Notes: generated by a model from the letters alone, not told the origin. DNA of 64,000 nucleotides from Erinaceus europaeus (GCF_950295315.1 NC_080171.1:96028752-96092751), one strand, 5' to 3'. Numbered from the stretch's first letter, positions 20,332 to 30,029 are shown. Numbers and translations are program-made.

Positions 20332-20454
20332 TTAAAAATTGGGATGATTAGAGTACTCACTTCATTGGTTTGTTGTATGAACCCTACAAGATGCTATCTG
20401 GGTAAAAACAAAGCCATGGTGGGTACACATGTGCAACAAAACAAAACTAAGTAT

Positions 20455-20611
20455 TAGCAGCTTTTGATGGCGTATTGCACCAAAGTAAAAGATGTAGAGT
20501 AGGTCCTGGAAAAGGACGACAGTGGGGGTCGTACTGTTATGTGGAAAACTGAGAAATATTATGCATGTACAAACTATTGTATTTACTGTGGAATGTGAAA
20601 CATTAATCCCC
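20455..20611 (+). mobile_element. L1 3' end (module-1 type), 5' part
   Basis: ATTGCACCAAAGTAAAAGAT, GTTATGTGGAAAACTGAGAA and GCATGTACAAACTATTGTAT match the young L1 3' end at 42038-42430. A SINE splits its last bases; the rest resumes at about 20902. Confidence 0.85.
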
Positions 20612-20901
20612 TAGGGGTTGGGCGGTAATGCAGTGGGTTAAGTGCACATGGCACAAGGCGCAAGGACCGGCGGAAGGATCCCTGTTCGAGCCCCGGCTCC
20701 CCACCTGCAGGGGAGTCGCTTCACAGGCAGTGAAGCAGGTCTGCAGGTGTCTTTCTTTCCCCTTCTCTGTCTTCGCCTCCTCTCTCCATTTCTCTCTGTC
20801 CTATCTAACAACAATAACATCAATAACAAAGATAATAATAACCACAACAATGGTTAAAAAAACAACCAGGGTAACAAAAAGGGAAAACAAACAAACAAAA
20901 A
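20612..20901 (+). repeat. Group A SINE nested in L1 3' end
   Basis: Complete copy with head GGGGTTGGGCGGTAATGCAG. AAACATTAATCCC and AACCATTAATCTCCC on either side are the duplicated L1 target. Confidence 0.9.
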
Positions 20902-20940
20902 ACCATTAATCTCCCAAAAAAGAAATTAAAAAAAAAAAAG
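20902..20940 (+). mobile_element. L1 3' end, terminal piece and A tail
   Basis: ATTAATCTCCCAAAAAAGAA followed by poly(A) completes the L1 3' end cut by the SINE at 20612. Confidence 0.8.
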
Positions 20941-20944
20941 CTTT

Positions 20945-21463
20945 TGAAGTTAGTCACAGATATGCGAGAGTTCATTATACCATTCTATTTTTGTTTTGCA
21001 ATTTTTCTACAACAAAATTATGTTTAAGTTTATCCCAGTGACTGCTACCGAATGCTAGCTATTACAATAAGTGGGACCTATTCTTAGAAGTCAGGGTGGG
21101 ATGGAAGTGAGGAAGGATGGAAGAAACTTCTCCACAAGTCCATCCTCTCCTCCAGCCCAAAAGACACTTGGGGTGACACTATAATGCATATACATGCCAA
21201 CAGTCACTTTAAGACTGGTGACACCATCAAAGAGTCAGGACACTTATTGTAGAGTTTAGTGACTGAGACTCTCTGTGTCCACTCTCCTCCTCCACATGCT
21301 ACCTGGTTCTCTATTCATGATGAAGCCCCACTGTTTCCCACCCTAAGTTCAACTGCCTAGAGTCTCCCTGCTCCAGCCCTGTCACTCAGCACAGTATAAC
21401 TGTGGTATTCAGGTTTCTTTTTCTCCATCCCCCCCCCCCACCGTAAAAAAAAATTGTAACGTT
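20945..21463. other. Unique sequence
   Basis: No repeat or exon recognised; a C run lies at 21430-21439. Confidence 0.35.
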
Positions 21464-21681
21464 GCTCACTCTCTCCTCAACATGACTTTCCTGTTGCTAA
21501 AATAACAATAATGGTAATAGTAATAATGATGATTATGATAATGAATACCACTTGTAGAGCACCTACTATGTGTCAGATACTTTGACTATTGTGTAACTGA
21601 AACCTAGCAGTGATTCTATGATGTGGGGAGTCTTAGTTCCATCTGATGCAGGAGAAACCTGAAGAGAGGGACAATGACTCA
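21464..21681. repeat. Direct duplication, copy 2 (contains MIR)
   Basis: Near-identical to 18711-18936, differing by a few substitutions, a shorter trinucleotide run and a 4-base deletion in GCCAGAGATATTCTG. Similarity starts at GCTCACTCTCTCCTC and stops after GGGACAATGACT. Confidence 0.9.
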
Positions 21682-21750
21682 AGCAAGTAACTCAACTTCT
21701 TTGAGCTCCAGTTTCCTCAGCTGCAAAGAAAGGTCAATGATGTCTGTCTC
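21682..21750 (+). repeat. MIR-like fragment
   Basis: AAGTAACTCAACTTCTTTGA followed by CCAGTTTCCTCAGCTGCAAA resembles the MIR middle on the plus strand, just after copy 2 of the duplication. Confidence 0.55.
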
Positions 21751-21755
21751 ACTGG

Positions 21756-21886
21756 GAGCTGGGGAGACTGCTTAATGGTTATGCAAAAAGGCCTTAGTAA
21801 CTGAGGCACCAAAAGCAACAGGTTTAATCCCCAACATCACCATAAAACAGGACTAAGCAGAACTCTGGTAATAAATAAATAAATAT
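21756..21886 (+). repeat. Group D SINE
   Basis: GGGAGCTGGGGAGACTGCTT head, GGTTATGCAAAAAGG and AGCAGAACTCTGGTAATAAA end with an AATAAA tail. Confidence 0.8.
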
Positions 21887-21892
21887 CATTTA

Positions 21893-22001
21893 GGGCCAGT
21901 GAAATAGCTCATTTGGATAATGTGTTGCTTTGCTATGCCTGAGACCCAGGTTTGAGCCCAGCCCCCACCACATTGAAACAAGTGTTGATGCTGTAGTCTC
22001 T

Positions 22002-22053
<52 letters not shown>

Positions 22054-22082
22054 TCTGCTTGTCTCTCTGTAAAAATAAAACT
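21893..22082 (+). repeat. tRNA-like SINE with TC/TG run
   Basis: Head GGGCCAGTGAAATAGCTCAT, B box CCCAGGTTTGAGCCCAG, then a (TC)n(TG)n run at 22008-22054 and an AAAATAAAA end. It is a further head type related to group D. Confidence 0.65.
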
Positions 22083-22345
22083 GAGGGTCAGTTAAGCGCA
22101 CATGGTGCAAAGCGCAAGGACTGGCACAAGGATCCTGGTTCCAGCCTCTGTCTCCCCACCTGCAGGGGAGTTGCTCCACATGTGGTGAAGCAGGTCTGCA
22201 GGTGTCTTTCTCTCTCCCTCTCTGTGTTCCTCTCCTCTCTTCATTTCTCTCTGTCCTACCCAACAATGATATCAATAACAACAACAATAAAAACAACAAA
22301 GGCAACAAAAAGGAAATAAATAAATAAATATTAAAACATAAAGTA
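22083..22345 (+). repeat. Group A SINE, head truncated
   Basis: Starts inside the A-box region (GTCAGTTAAGCGCACATGGT) and keeps the B box (GGTTCCAGCC, mutated), core, AACAACAACAATAAAAACAA tract and tail. Confidence 0.85.
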
Positions 22346-23535
22346 AAACAAAACAAAAAATTACCTGGTAACTGTGGTCCCCAACAGCCTTCACAATTAG
22401 AATCTAACTTAAATGTGCTTCAGATTTACAAAGTCATTATCAAGTGGTGGACAGTCATTTACTTAGTGTAAGATATACTTTACATTGTCTCATTCTACAA
22501 GCCACTTTATCTAATGTACACTCATCACGGATTCGCCTCTGTGAAATATGTTATGGCACCATCCAGCACACCTAATAGATCCGGGTCTTCAGAAATTCCA
22601 GATCAAGATTTGCTGCCTTTATCTTCCTGATGCCTCACCAGAATAAGATAAATTAAACAGGGAATACATTCACAATAGCAAATGGGGGTGGTGGTGAAGG
22701 GCAGTCTTCATCTTTCTCTGGAAACAAGGAATTTCAGCAAATGTGTGAAAGTTAGAAACAGGTGGGAGGGATGGTGTGAGCCCAGTCTAAAAATGCTCTA
22801 AGAAGATCTCAGATCACAGGCCCCTCGTCAGCTATTTTGATGGGGGGGTAGAAGAGAAAAGGGCGAAGAGAACATGTTACCCACAGGTCTTACTCAGAAT
22901 TGCAACTGTTTGTCTCTCCAGCCCTTGCTTAGAGGGCAGACTGTTGTATTTTAGGCACTCAATCAGGCCTAAAAGCAGAAGGTTCTGCCAAGTTTGGAAA
23001 AGCTAAGGCTCCTAACATACATTTTGGTGACCTAGAGGGAAGTTCTCTTCATTTGCACATCTGGGGAACCTTCTGTACTGGTGACTCTGCATATTTGCCT
23101 TTTAATGCCTGCCAGTCCTACTCCACCTACTCCACTTGGACCACACAGTTCAAAATTTCAGTTGGAGAGGCCTGGAGGAAACTAATCCTCCTTGTGAAAC
23201 AGCAAAGGAAAGCCACAGGAGCTAGTCAGTCCTAAAATCAACACAACTGGACTCCCCAAAAGAGAAGTAGGCATGTAGAGAAAAATCAGCATCATCAAAG
23301 ACAGAGACAGAGATCAAACTCAAAGGTAAAACTGATCTGGAAGGAAATAGAACTAATTCAGGAAACAGAAGAACTTGGAAGAGCCTCTAAATAGTATATT
23401 CAAGTTAGAAAATATTTTAGCTGTAAAACCAGGAAAGGTTGTATATTGAAAAATAAACAATCCAGGTAACAAATATTTTAGAAAGCTGAAGATTATGTCC
23501 GTGAAAATAATTTGCTAGCAATTCTGTTTACTTAT
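22346..23535. other. Unique sequence, about 1.2 kb
   Basis: No mobile element recognised. The part 22500-22670 contains GGATTCGCCTCTGTG and ATAGATCCGGGTCTTCAG with little decay and might be conserved. No open frame is persuasive. Confidence 0.35.
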
Positions 23536-23545
23536 ATTTATTATT

Positions 23546-23766
23546 AGTTTTTTAATATTTTCATTTGTTTATTTTTGGATGGAGACAGAGAGAAATTGAG
23601 AGGGGAATGGGAGAGGCAGAGAGAGAGAAACACAGAGAGGGACACCTGCAGCCCTGCTTCATCACTCCTGAAGCTTTCCCTCTGCAAAGAGGGACCAGGA
23701 GCTTAACCTGAGTGCTTGCACACTGTAACGTGTGCACCTAACCAGGTGCACTGCCACCTGGCCCCT
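23546..23766 (-). repeat. Group B SINE
   Basis: Minus-strand copy; head GGGCCAGGTGGCAGTGCACC, purine-rich AGAGAG tract, A/T tail. Confidence 0.82.
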
Positions 23767-23895
23767 TTCATTTTTATTTATTTAATTATTTATTGAAATT
23801 CTGGAACATAAAGTTAAAGACTATCTTTCACACTATAGAGAGAAAAAAAAAGGCCTTTCTTTCTTCCCATCTTTCTTTTTCTTAAATTTTTTTGC

Positions 23896-24050
23896 TGTGC
23901 TCTGGGAGGCAGCACAGTGGATGATAAAGCATTGGATTCTCAACCATGAGGTCTTGAGTTCGATCCCCGGCAGCACATGTACCAGAGTGATGTCTGGTTC
24001 TTTCTCTTCTCCTATCTTTCTCATAAATAAATAAATTAAAAAAATTTTTT
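23896..24050 (+). repeat. Group C SINE
   Basis: GCTCTGGGAGGCAGCACAGT head, B box GAGTTCGATCCCCGG, CAGCACATGTACCAGAGTGA, GGTTCTTTCTCTTC and an ATAAATAAATAAATT tail. Confidence 0.85.
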
Positions 24051-24061
24051 TTGCAACTTTT

Positions 24062-24254
24062 ATTTTATTTTTTATTATCTTAATTGTTGGATAGAGAGCA
24101 AGAAATCAAGAGGATGGGGGAGATAAAGAGGGAGAGAGAGTGACACCTGTAGCATATTTTATCACTTGCAAAGCTTTCCCCCTACAGGTAGGAAATGGGG
24201 GCTCAAACCTGAGTCCTTGAACATTGTAATATGTGCGCCACCACCAGGCCCCCC
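24062..24254 (-). repeat. Group B SINE
   Basis: Minus-strand copy, tail TAAGATAATAAAAAATAAAA in its sense, core with AAGCTTTGCAAGTGATAAA. Confidence 0.8.
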
Positions 24255-24322
24255 CTCTTTCTTTCCTCCCTTCTCTCTCCCTCCCTTCCTCCCTTCCTCC
24301 CTTCTTTCTCTCTCTCTCCCTT
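24250..24322. repeat. Polypyrimidine run
   Basis: CCCTTCCTCCCTTCCTCCC and TCTCTCTCTC units between two SINE remnants. Confidence 0.65.
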
Positions 24323-24565
24323 ACAGTGCAAGGACCTTGTGCGTATGTGATGTCATTGCTCCCAGGTTGACTTTTTCATTTATAGAGAAGGAGAGGTGGG
24401 AGGGAGGGAGAGAGATACAGTGAGATAAACATAGAGAGACAGAGAGAAAGGAGAGACACCATGGGTCTTTTTCCTAATGTTATAACATCTCCATGTGGTG
24501 GTGGGGGTGGGGCTCAAACAAGAGCAACTTGAACTACGTGGTAGCTAGATATCTGGCCTCTAGAA
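24323..24565 (-). repeat. Degraded SINE, uncertain group
   Basis: A purine-rich GAGAGA centre flanked by a possible head at the right (GCTCAAACAAGAGCAACTTG on the plus strand) suggests an old minus-strand SINE. Weak. Confidence 0.35.
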
Positions 24566-24589
24566 AATACATTTTTGAAATATGAGTTC

Positions 24590-24700
24590 TAGAGCCGAAG
24601 AGATTATGTGATTATGGAAAAGACTTTCATGCCTAAGGTTCTGAGATCCCAGGCTCAACCCTTAGCACCACATAATAAATAGATAATTAAATAAATAGTT
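24590..24700 (+). repeat. Group D SINE, truncated
   Basis: AGAGCCGAAGAGATTATGTG head, GACTTTCATGCCTAAGGTTC, B box CCCAGGCTCAACCC, CACCACATAATAAATAG end. Confidence 0.7.
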
Positions 24701-24714
24701 AAAAAATAAGAATT

Positions 24715-25020
24715 TTATGTAGATTATCTTGAATTCTAGAGGGAGTGAAGAGAAAATGAAGAGGAGGAAATAGTCAAATATCAGCAAAGAAATTCACAGC
24801 AATGACGGAAGACACAATGTTTACACTGAAAGAATCTACCAGGTACCCAGTACAAAGATGAGGAAACATACACACTTAGACACATCTTTGGAAATTACCA
24901 AGACAAAGAGAAGAATATTAAAATTTTTCAGAGAGAAAGAAAATAAGAATAAGAATGAGATAAATACCAGCCACCCCAGCAGCAATGCTTGATTGTAAAA
25001 GACAAAGGAGCGATACTTTG
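24715..25020 (+). mobile_element. Old L1/HAL1 ORF fragment
   Basis: ACCAAGACAAAGAGAAGAAT, CAGAGAGAAAGAAAATAAGA and GACAAAGGAGCGATACTTTG follow the order of ancient L1M or HAL1 elements known to me. It continues at 26005 after a SINE cluster. No intact frame. Confidence 0.55.
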
Positions 25021-25119
25021 AATATTCTGGTTTGTTTATTTGTTTTTTCATGGGGGTGGGTAGGTGACGGGTGTGCGGTAAACTCAGTGTCTTGTGAATA
25101 TGCTATACTGCTGAGTCTT

Positions 25120-25325
25120 CTCCCTGGTACTAATTTTTATTCTATATTTTTAACAAAAGAGTGAGGGAGAATGAAAGGGAGGAAAAAGAGAGAGAGAAAC
25201 ATAGAATGCCCCCCATTCGTGAAGTTCTGTTGGTGCTGTTTTTAGTATATCCATGTAGTATCAGAGATTGAGCCCAAGGAATGGTAAATTAGCTTGCACT
25301 CTGCTCACTGAGACACTTCTCAGGC
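25120..25325 (-). repeat. Old SINE
   Basis: The A/T-rich 3' side, the purine middle (GAATGAAAGGGAGGAAAAAG) and a diverged head at the right indicate a minus-strand SINE. The group is unclear. Confidence 0.45.
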
Positions 25326-25375
25326 CCAATCTTGAAAATTCTAAAGAAAATTATTTTCTTTAAAAATTAGTTAGT

Positions 25376-25516
25376 TAACTAATTAATTTATTTATAAGAG
25401 AGTGAGAGAAAGAAAGAGCCAGAGCATTAGTGTGATACTTGTGATGCAGGGGATTGAGCTCAAGACCTCATGCTTAAGGTTCTAATACCTCACCCACTTC
25501 ATTACCTACCCGGCCA
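25376..25516 (-). repeat. Old group C-like SINE
   Basis: GGGATTGAGCTCAAGACCTC on the plus strand is the reversed B-box region; the tail is AATTAATTTATTTATAAGAG. Confidence 0.6.
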
Positions 25517-25551
25517 TGGAAAATAATTTTCAACCTAGATTTTCTCTCTTT

Positions 25552-25636
25552 CTCTTTAAATTTTTTATTATCTTTATTTATTGGATAGAGAAAACTAGAA
25601 ACTGAGAGGGGAGGGTGTGATAGAGAGGGAGAGAGA
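25552..25636 (-). repeat. Group B SINE, 3' part (split)
   Basis: Tail and purine-rich part of a minus-strand SINE, interrupted at the AGAGAGGGAGAGAGAG tract by an opposite-orientation SINE. Confidence 0.88.
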
Positions 25637-25861
25637 GGGGGCGGGTGGTGGCGCACCTGGTTGAGAGCACATGTTACAACACTCAAGGAACTGGGTTTGA
25701 GCTCCTGGTCCCCACCTGCAGGGGGAATGTTTTTCAAGTGGTGAAGCAGTGCTATAGGTGTCTCTCTGTCTCTCTCCCTCTCTATCACCTCCTTCCCTCT
25801 CAATTATTGGCTGTTTATATCCAATAAATAAATAAAGATAATAAAAAATTAATAAAAAAAA
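25637..25861 (+). repeat. Group B SINE inserted into a group B SINE
   Basis: Complete copy: GGGCGGGTGGTGGCGCACCT head, CCAATAAATAAATAAAGATA tail. AGAGAGGGAGAGA flanks it on both sides. The host SINE is on the other strand, so the nest is an inverted pair. Confidence 0.92.
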
Positions 25862-26004
25862 AGAGAGGGAGAGACAGAGAGACACCTGCAACACTGCTTT
25901 ACCACTTGAAAAGCTTTCCCCCTGAATGTGGGGACAGGAGGTTCAAACCCCAGTCACTGTGCATTGTAACATGTGTGCTCAACTAGGTGCACCACTACCC
26001 AGCC
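25862..26004 (-). repeat. Group B SINE, 5' part (split)
   Basis: Core and head of the host SINE: CACCTGCAACACTGCTTTAC (plus strand) through GGTGCACCACTACCCAGCCC. Confidence 0.88.
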
Positions 26005-26425
26005 CTCTACCTAGATTCTCTACCCAGGCTTACTGTCAATCAAATATGAAGGAGAGAATATCTTTAAATACAGTATGATTATTAAAATTTACCTTTTAAA
26101 AGGTCATTTGAAGATGTATTCTAGCAATAACAAAGAAAACAAACCCAGAAGGAGACATGGAGCTCACATATAGGAAGATAACTTGTTGCAAGGTCAAAAC
26201 ACAATTGTACAAAACACAATTTGTCCAGAAGGGAGTATGAACATGGATAGATGAATCAGAAAGGGACATTTCTAAGGAAATGAGGAATTTGATAGACTAG
26301 TGGAACAATAAAAATTCGGGGGGAAACTAAGACATAATAAAATGTAAGAAAGGTAATTAAAAAGTTTAGGAAAAAACAAAAATTTCTAAGGAGGCCATGG
26401 ACCAAGTAGTCAACAGAAAACTAGC
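26005..26425 (+). mobile_element. Old L1/HAL1 fragment, continuation
   Basis: CCAGGCTTACTGTCAATCAA and ATATGAAGGAGAGAATATCT match the part of old L1/HAL1 that follows the 24715-25020 piece. Noncoding now. Confidence 0.5.
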
Positions 26426-26429
26426 TAAC

Positions 26430-26598
26430 ATGGTCCAGGAGGTGGCATAGTGGCTAAGGCACTAGGCTGTCAAGCATGAGCTCCTGAGTTCAATCCCTGG
26501 CTGCACATGTACCAGAGTGATGACTGGTTCTTTCTCTCTCTCTCTCTCTCTCTCCTATCTTTCTCATTAATAAATAAATAAAATCTTTAAAAGAAAGG
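26430..26598 (+). repeat. Group C SINE
   Basis: GGTCCAGGAGGTGGCATAGT head, GAGTTCAATCCCTGG B box, GGTTCTTTCTCTC followed by a TC run, ATTAATAAATAAATAAAATC tail. Confidence 0.88.
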
Positions 26599-26749
26599 AA
26601 AAACTAGCTAAAATATGGCAATGTTTTGAGTATAATGCATAAGGAGAAAATCAGTTTGATCCTTGTGCTAAGAAATGTCTCCTACCAGTGACCCAGTGGT
26701 CCTGACACTGGAATTTAAGAGATGAAATGAAATCACTTTACAAAAATAC

Positions 26750-26988
26750 TGTTTTATTAGTGATTCAATAATGATTTACAAGATTATAGTTCCACATTGT
26801 ACCTACTATCAAAGTTCTGTCCCCCACTTCACACCATGAGTCTTTAAAATTTTTTATTAGTGATTTACAAGAGTATAAAATAATAAGGGCATAGTTCCAC
26901 AACATTCTCACCACCCAAGTTCTGTGTTCCCACCCTTCAACGATAAATAATAACCACCATAGTTTTCCCAAGGTCTTTGAGACTGATT
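26750..26988 (-). mobile_element. L1 3' UTR fragments in tandem
   Basis: Two overlapping minus-strand 3' ends: ATTTACAAGATTATAGTTCC and then ATTTACAAGAGTATAAAATA, each followed by a CACC..AGTTCTGT phrase. It looks like a duplicated or doubly inserted 3' UTR end. Confidence 0.65.
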
Positions 26989-27150
26989 GTCTCCTTCTCC
27001 TTCTCCTTCTCCTTCTCCTTCTCCTTCTCCTTCTCCTTCTCCTTCTCCTTCTCCTTCTCCTTCTCCTTCTCCTTCTCCTTCTCCTTCTCCTTCTCCTCCC
27101 CCTTCTCCTCCTTCTCCTTCTCCTCCTCTCCTTCCTCCTCCTTCTCGTTC
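26989..27150. repeat. (CTCCTT)n hexanucleotide satellite
   Basis: About 16 near-perfect hexamers followed by degenerate CTCCTC units. It sits inside an L1 3' end and produces repetitive Ser/Pro or Lys/Glu open frames that are not genes. Confidence 0.97.
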
Positions 27151-27218
27151 ATGTGTTTCAATTTTCTATATTCCACATATGAGTGAAACTGTCTGGTAGT
27201 TGTTCTTCACTTCCTTAA
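27150..27218 (-). mobile_element. L1 3' UTR piece
   Basis: TCTATATTCCACATATGAGT and GAAACTGTCTGGTAGTTGTT (plus strand) match the reverse of the L1 ORF2 end/3' UTR; the same L1 resumes at 27560. Confidence 0.7.
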
Positions 27219-27219
27219 T

Positions 27220-27558
27220 TATTATTATTATTATTGCCTCCGGGGTTATCACTGGGGCTCGGTGCCTGCACTGCAAATCCGCTGCTCCTGGAGGCCATTT
27301 TCTCCCTTGCATTGCCCTTGTTGTTTATCGTTGTTGTTATTGCTGTCGTTGGATAGGACAGAGAGAAATATAGAGAGCATGGGAAGACAGAGAGGGAGAG
27401 AAAGATAGACACCTGCAGACCTGCTTCACTGCTTGTGAAGCCACCCCCCTGCATGTGGGGAACCAGGGGCTTGAACTGAATCCTTATGCTGGTCCTTGAG
27501 CTTGGAGCCATGAGCGCTTAACCTGCTGTACTGCCGCCACCCCGCAACCCCCCCCCCC
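27220..27558 (-). repeat. Group A+ SINE
   Basis: Minus strand: 3' module (plus-strand GCCTCCGGGGTTATCACTGG to CTGCTCCTGGAGGCC), middle, core, head. The hairpin arms are nearly intact. Confidence 0.9.
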
Positions 27559-27662
27559 TTATTTCACTAGACGTAATCACTGCCAGTTTCATCCATTTTG
27601 TCTTGAAGGACACAATACTATCTTTTTAAAGTGCTGGGTAGTATTCCATTAAATATATATAA
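27559..27662 (-). mobile_element. L1 ORF2 C-terminal remnant
   Basis: CTTATTTCACTAGACGTAAT and GGGTAGTATTCCATTAAATA are the reverse of the ORF2 C-terminus (compare 9420-9530). Decayed. Confidence 0.75.
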
Positions 27663-27815
27663 CATAACTTTATTTATTTGGCAGAAACAGAGAAAAATAA
27701 AAGGCGATGGGAAAGTTATGAAGCAAAAAGAGAGATACTTGTAGCACTGCTTCACAGCTGGTGAAGCTTTCTCCCTACAGGTAGGAACAGAGACTTGAAC
27801 TTAGGTTTTGTGTCA
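27663..27815 (-). repeat. Group B SINE, head truncated
   Basis: Tail, purine-rich middle and core with AAAGCTTCACCAGCTGTGAA; the promoter part is missing. Confidence 0.7.
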
Positions 27816-27839
27816 GCCTCTGTGTGCATATGATTCAAA

Positions 27840-28300
27840 AGGGATTGTTTAATCAGTAAAAGTAGGATTTCGGATTTTCTAAAAGCAACAACTCACGTGG
27901 CTGTCATGACTCCCTATCTGCCACGTGGCTGCCATTTCATTTATATAGTTTTCTACCCTGCTGCAATCCTGGCTTTGCTTCCTGACAGCTCTTTGATTTG
28001 GGAATGCCCCTTCTCTCTGACTCTTGTAAAAAGGGGTTACAACCTCACTCAGTCAGATCAAGTACTTATGTGTAAACATTCTAGGACCTTCCATCTTCTC
28101 TCTCTGCCTCCCTCCCTCCCTTCTTCCTAGGAGGTTGTTTGGAACTCAAGGTTTAAGATTGGCTTTAATAATTCAATGGGGAAAAAAAAATAAAAAGGCC
28201 CCCACCCATCCCTGAGAAACATCTGTTGCAACACAGCGGTGAACATGTATGTTGTGCCTGGGTGCTGCTCCTGCCTCCCAAGAAACAGTCTGGACCAGCT
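27840..28300. other. Unique sequence with paired CACGTGGCTG motifs
   Basis: CACGTGGCTGTCATGAC (27894) and CACGTGGCTGCCATTTC (27922) are near-identical 28 bases apart, each with a CACGTG E-box. A further unit is not seen. No gene structure. Confidence 0.45.
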
Positions 28301-28302
28301 GA

Positions 28303-28304
<2 letters not shown>

Positions 28305-28343
<39 letters not shown>
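28305..28343. repeat. (GT)n microsatellite
   Basis: About 19 GT units. Confidence 0.98.
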
Positions 28344-28345
<2 letters not shown>

Positions 28346-28449
28346 CACAGTCTAGTGGTCCCTACTTAATACTTGGGAAGGGGGTGTCAGCTGGAGGCTG
28401 CTGTGCTGCAAGCTTCTCACTGAAAACGGAGGGCATGGGGTGACTGCTT

Positions 28450-28960
28450 AATGACTAGATGTTAAATGTTCCAAACAATTTATACATTTAGAATCCTAAG
28501 TTTTCAAAACTCAGCCCGCTGCGCGGTTCTGCAGATCTTGTTTATAACACATTCGGCTAAAATTATCTCAGTGCATACTGCACCTCCTATAGCACAGATG
28601 CTCCGGAACCTGCAGCTCTGTTTTGATCCCAGATATTTGTGCCGAAGCTATTTGTGTTCGCCGTAAATGAAACACGAAACCGAGGAACAGTGGCTCTGGT
28701 GATTTTTTATAAATATATGCCTAATCTTCACAGCGGGCACTGGGGTTCAAGTTTTATTTATGTGTGTTTTTGCCTCCTGGTGCCCAAGGGGCTTGTTTTC
28801 CCATGTGCCTACAGGGGCTGCTGCCTGCGCAAGGAGAAAAGCCAGGATGGAGCCAAGTTTCATTTCTGGGGACAGTCTTCGTCCCTGTCCTGGGAGGCAG
28901 AATGGAGCAGAGCAAGGACCAGAGCCTTTGGATTCTGCTGCTGCTGTTGGCCATTCTTCC
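28450..28960. promoter_or_regulatory. Candidate conserved noncoding element
   Basis: Non-repetitive block with about nine CpGs in 28515-28690 (CCCGCTGCGCGG, ATTCGGCT, TCCGGA, TTCGCC, AAACCGAG) amid CpG-poor repeats, and AT motifs such as TAAATGAAAC and ATAAATATATGC. No coding evidence: open frames lack known domains. CpG survival suggests constraint or low germline methylation; function is inferred. Confidence 0.4.
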
Positions 28961-29100
28961 TCTTGCCTGAACCTCACTATCTTTATCTGTGAAATGGGGA
29001 TAGTTTTTCTTCTTACATCGTGGATGTGTTGTGTGGATGATATGAACTATTCTGTAAATGTGGGTCTATTCAACCCATTCAAACAGGGTATTTACAAAGT
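28960..29100 (+). repeat. MIR-like fragment
   Basis: CTGAACCTCACTATCTTTAT and CTGTGAAATGGGGATAG fit the MIR 3' half. Confidence 0.65.
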
Positions 29101-29118
29101 ACTAAGCCAGGATTTCTT

Positions 29119-29399
29119 TTTTTTTAATTTTATTTTATTTATTTATTCCCTTTTGTTGTCCTTGTTGTTTTATTGTTGTAGTTATTATTGTTGTCGTTGT
29201 TGGATAGGACAGAGAGAAATGGAGAGAGGAGGGGGAGACAGAGAGGAGGAGAGAAAGTTAGACACCTGCAGACCTGCTTCTCCGCCTGTGAAGCGACTCC
29301 CCTGCAGGTGGGGAGCTGGAGTTCGAACCGGGATTCTTATGCCAGTCCTTGTGCTTTGCACCACCTGCGCTTAACCCGCTGCGCTACAGCCCGACTCCC
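29119..29399 (-). repeat. Group A SINE with target-site duplication
   Basis: Near-consensus minus-strand copy with head GGGAGTCGGGCTGTAGCGCA. GCCAGGATTTCTT is duplicated at 29106-29118 and 29400-29412. Confidence 0.95.
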
Positions 29400-29412
29400 G
29401 CCAGGATTTCTT

Positions 29413-29715
29413 AAACCCTGTTGTATATTAGGGTCAGGTGGAGAGCTTTAAACAACGCATCTGTGCAGATTGGCTTCTGCATAAGCTATTCCACCTGCCT
29501 GCCTCAGTCTTCCCAGCATGCTTCCTATTTCTTCTGGCCAACACTTAGTTTGCTCCAGGAAGTGACCCTGATTCTTTCCCATCACTGAAGTCTGGTTCAA
29601 AGATTCCCTAAGCCTGTACTAGGGCCCTGTACTTCTCTTGTCATAACATTTATCACTATTATTGCCCCAGATCCTTCAGAATCTCATAGTGGAAGTAGGA
29701 ATTAAAAAAAATTCC
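29413..29715. other. Unique sequence
   Basis: No repeat or gene recognised. Confidence 0.35.
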
Positions 29716-29717
29716 TG

Positions 29718-29851
29718 GGTCAGGATAGATAGTGTAATGGTTATGCAAACAGACTCTCATGCCTGAGGCTACAAGGTCCCAGGTTCAATTACCCCACACC
29801 ACCATAAACCAGAGCTGAGCAGTGCTCTGGTAAAAAAAAAAAAAAAAAAAA
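29718..29851 (+). repeat. Group D SINE
   Basis: GGTCAGGATAGATAGTGTAA head, CCCAGGTTCAATTACCCC, GAGCAGTGCTCTGGT then a pure poly(A). Confidence 0.88.
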
Positions 29852-29988
29852 TCCTCATGTGACTTCATTGGGTTGGGAACCACTGACCTAGATGAGTGCT
29901 TCCTAGACTTCATGTTAATATAAATTAACTGAGGTATGTTAACATATAGATTTTAGTAGAGTAGGTGAGGGGCAGGTAGGGTTACATT

Positions 29989-29990
29989 TT

Positions 29991-30029
<39 letters not shown>
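29989..30029. repeat. (TTTC)n microsatellite
   Basis: About ten tetramers at the tail of the minus-strand SINE that follows. Confidence 0.95.

Noticed and set aside
21886..22356. Long minus- and plus-strand open frames
   Set aside because: They run through two SINEs and a TC/TG microsatellite.
26937..27199. Lys/Glu or Ser/Phe/Pro repeat proteins
   Set aside because: Translations of the (CTCCTT)n satellite in different frames.
28760..29374. 204-codon plus-strand open frame
   Set aside because: Its second half reads through a group A SINE on the opposite strand and its first half has no domain or splice context; a chance frame.
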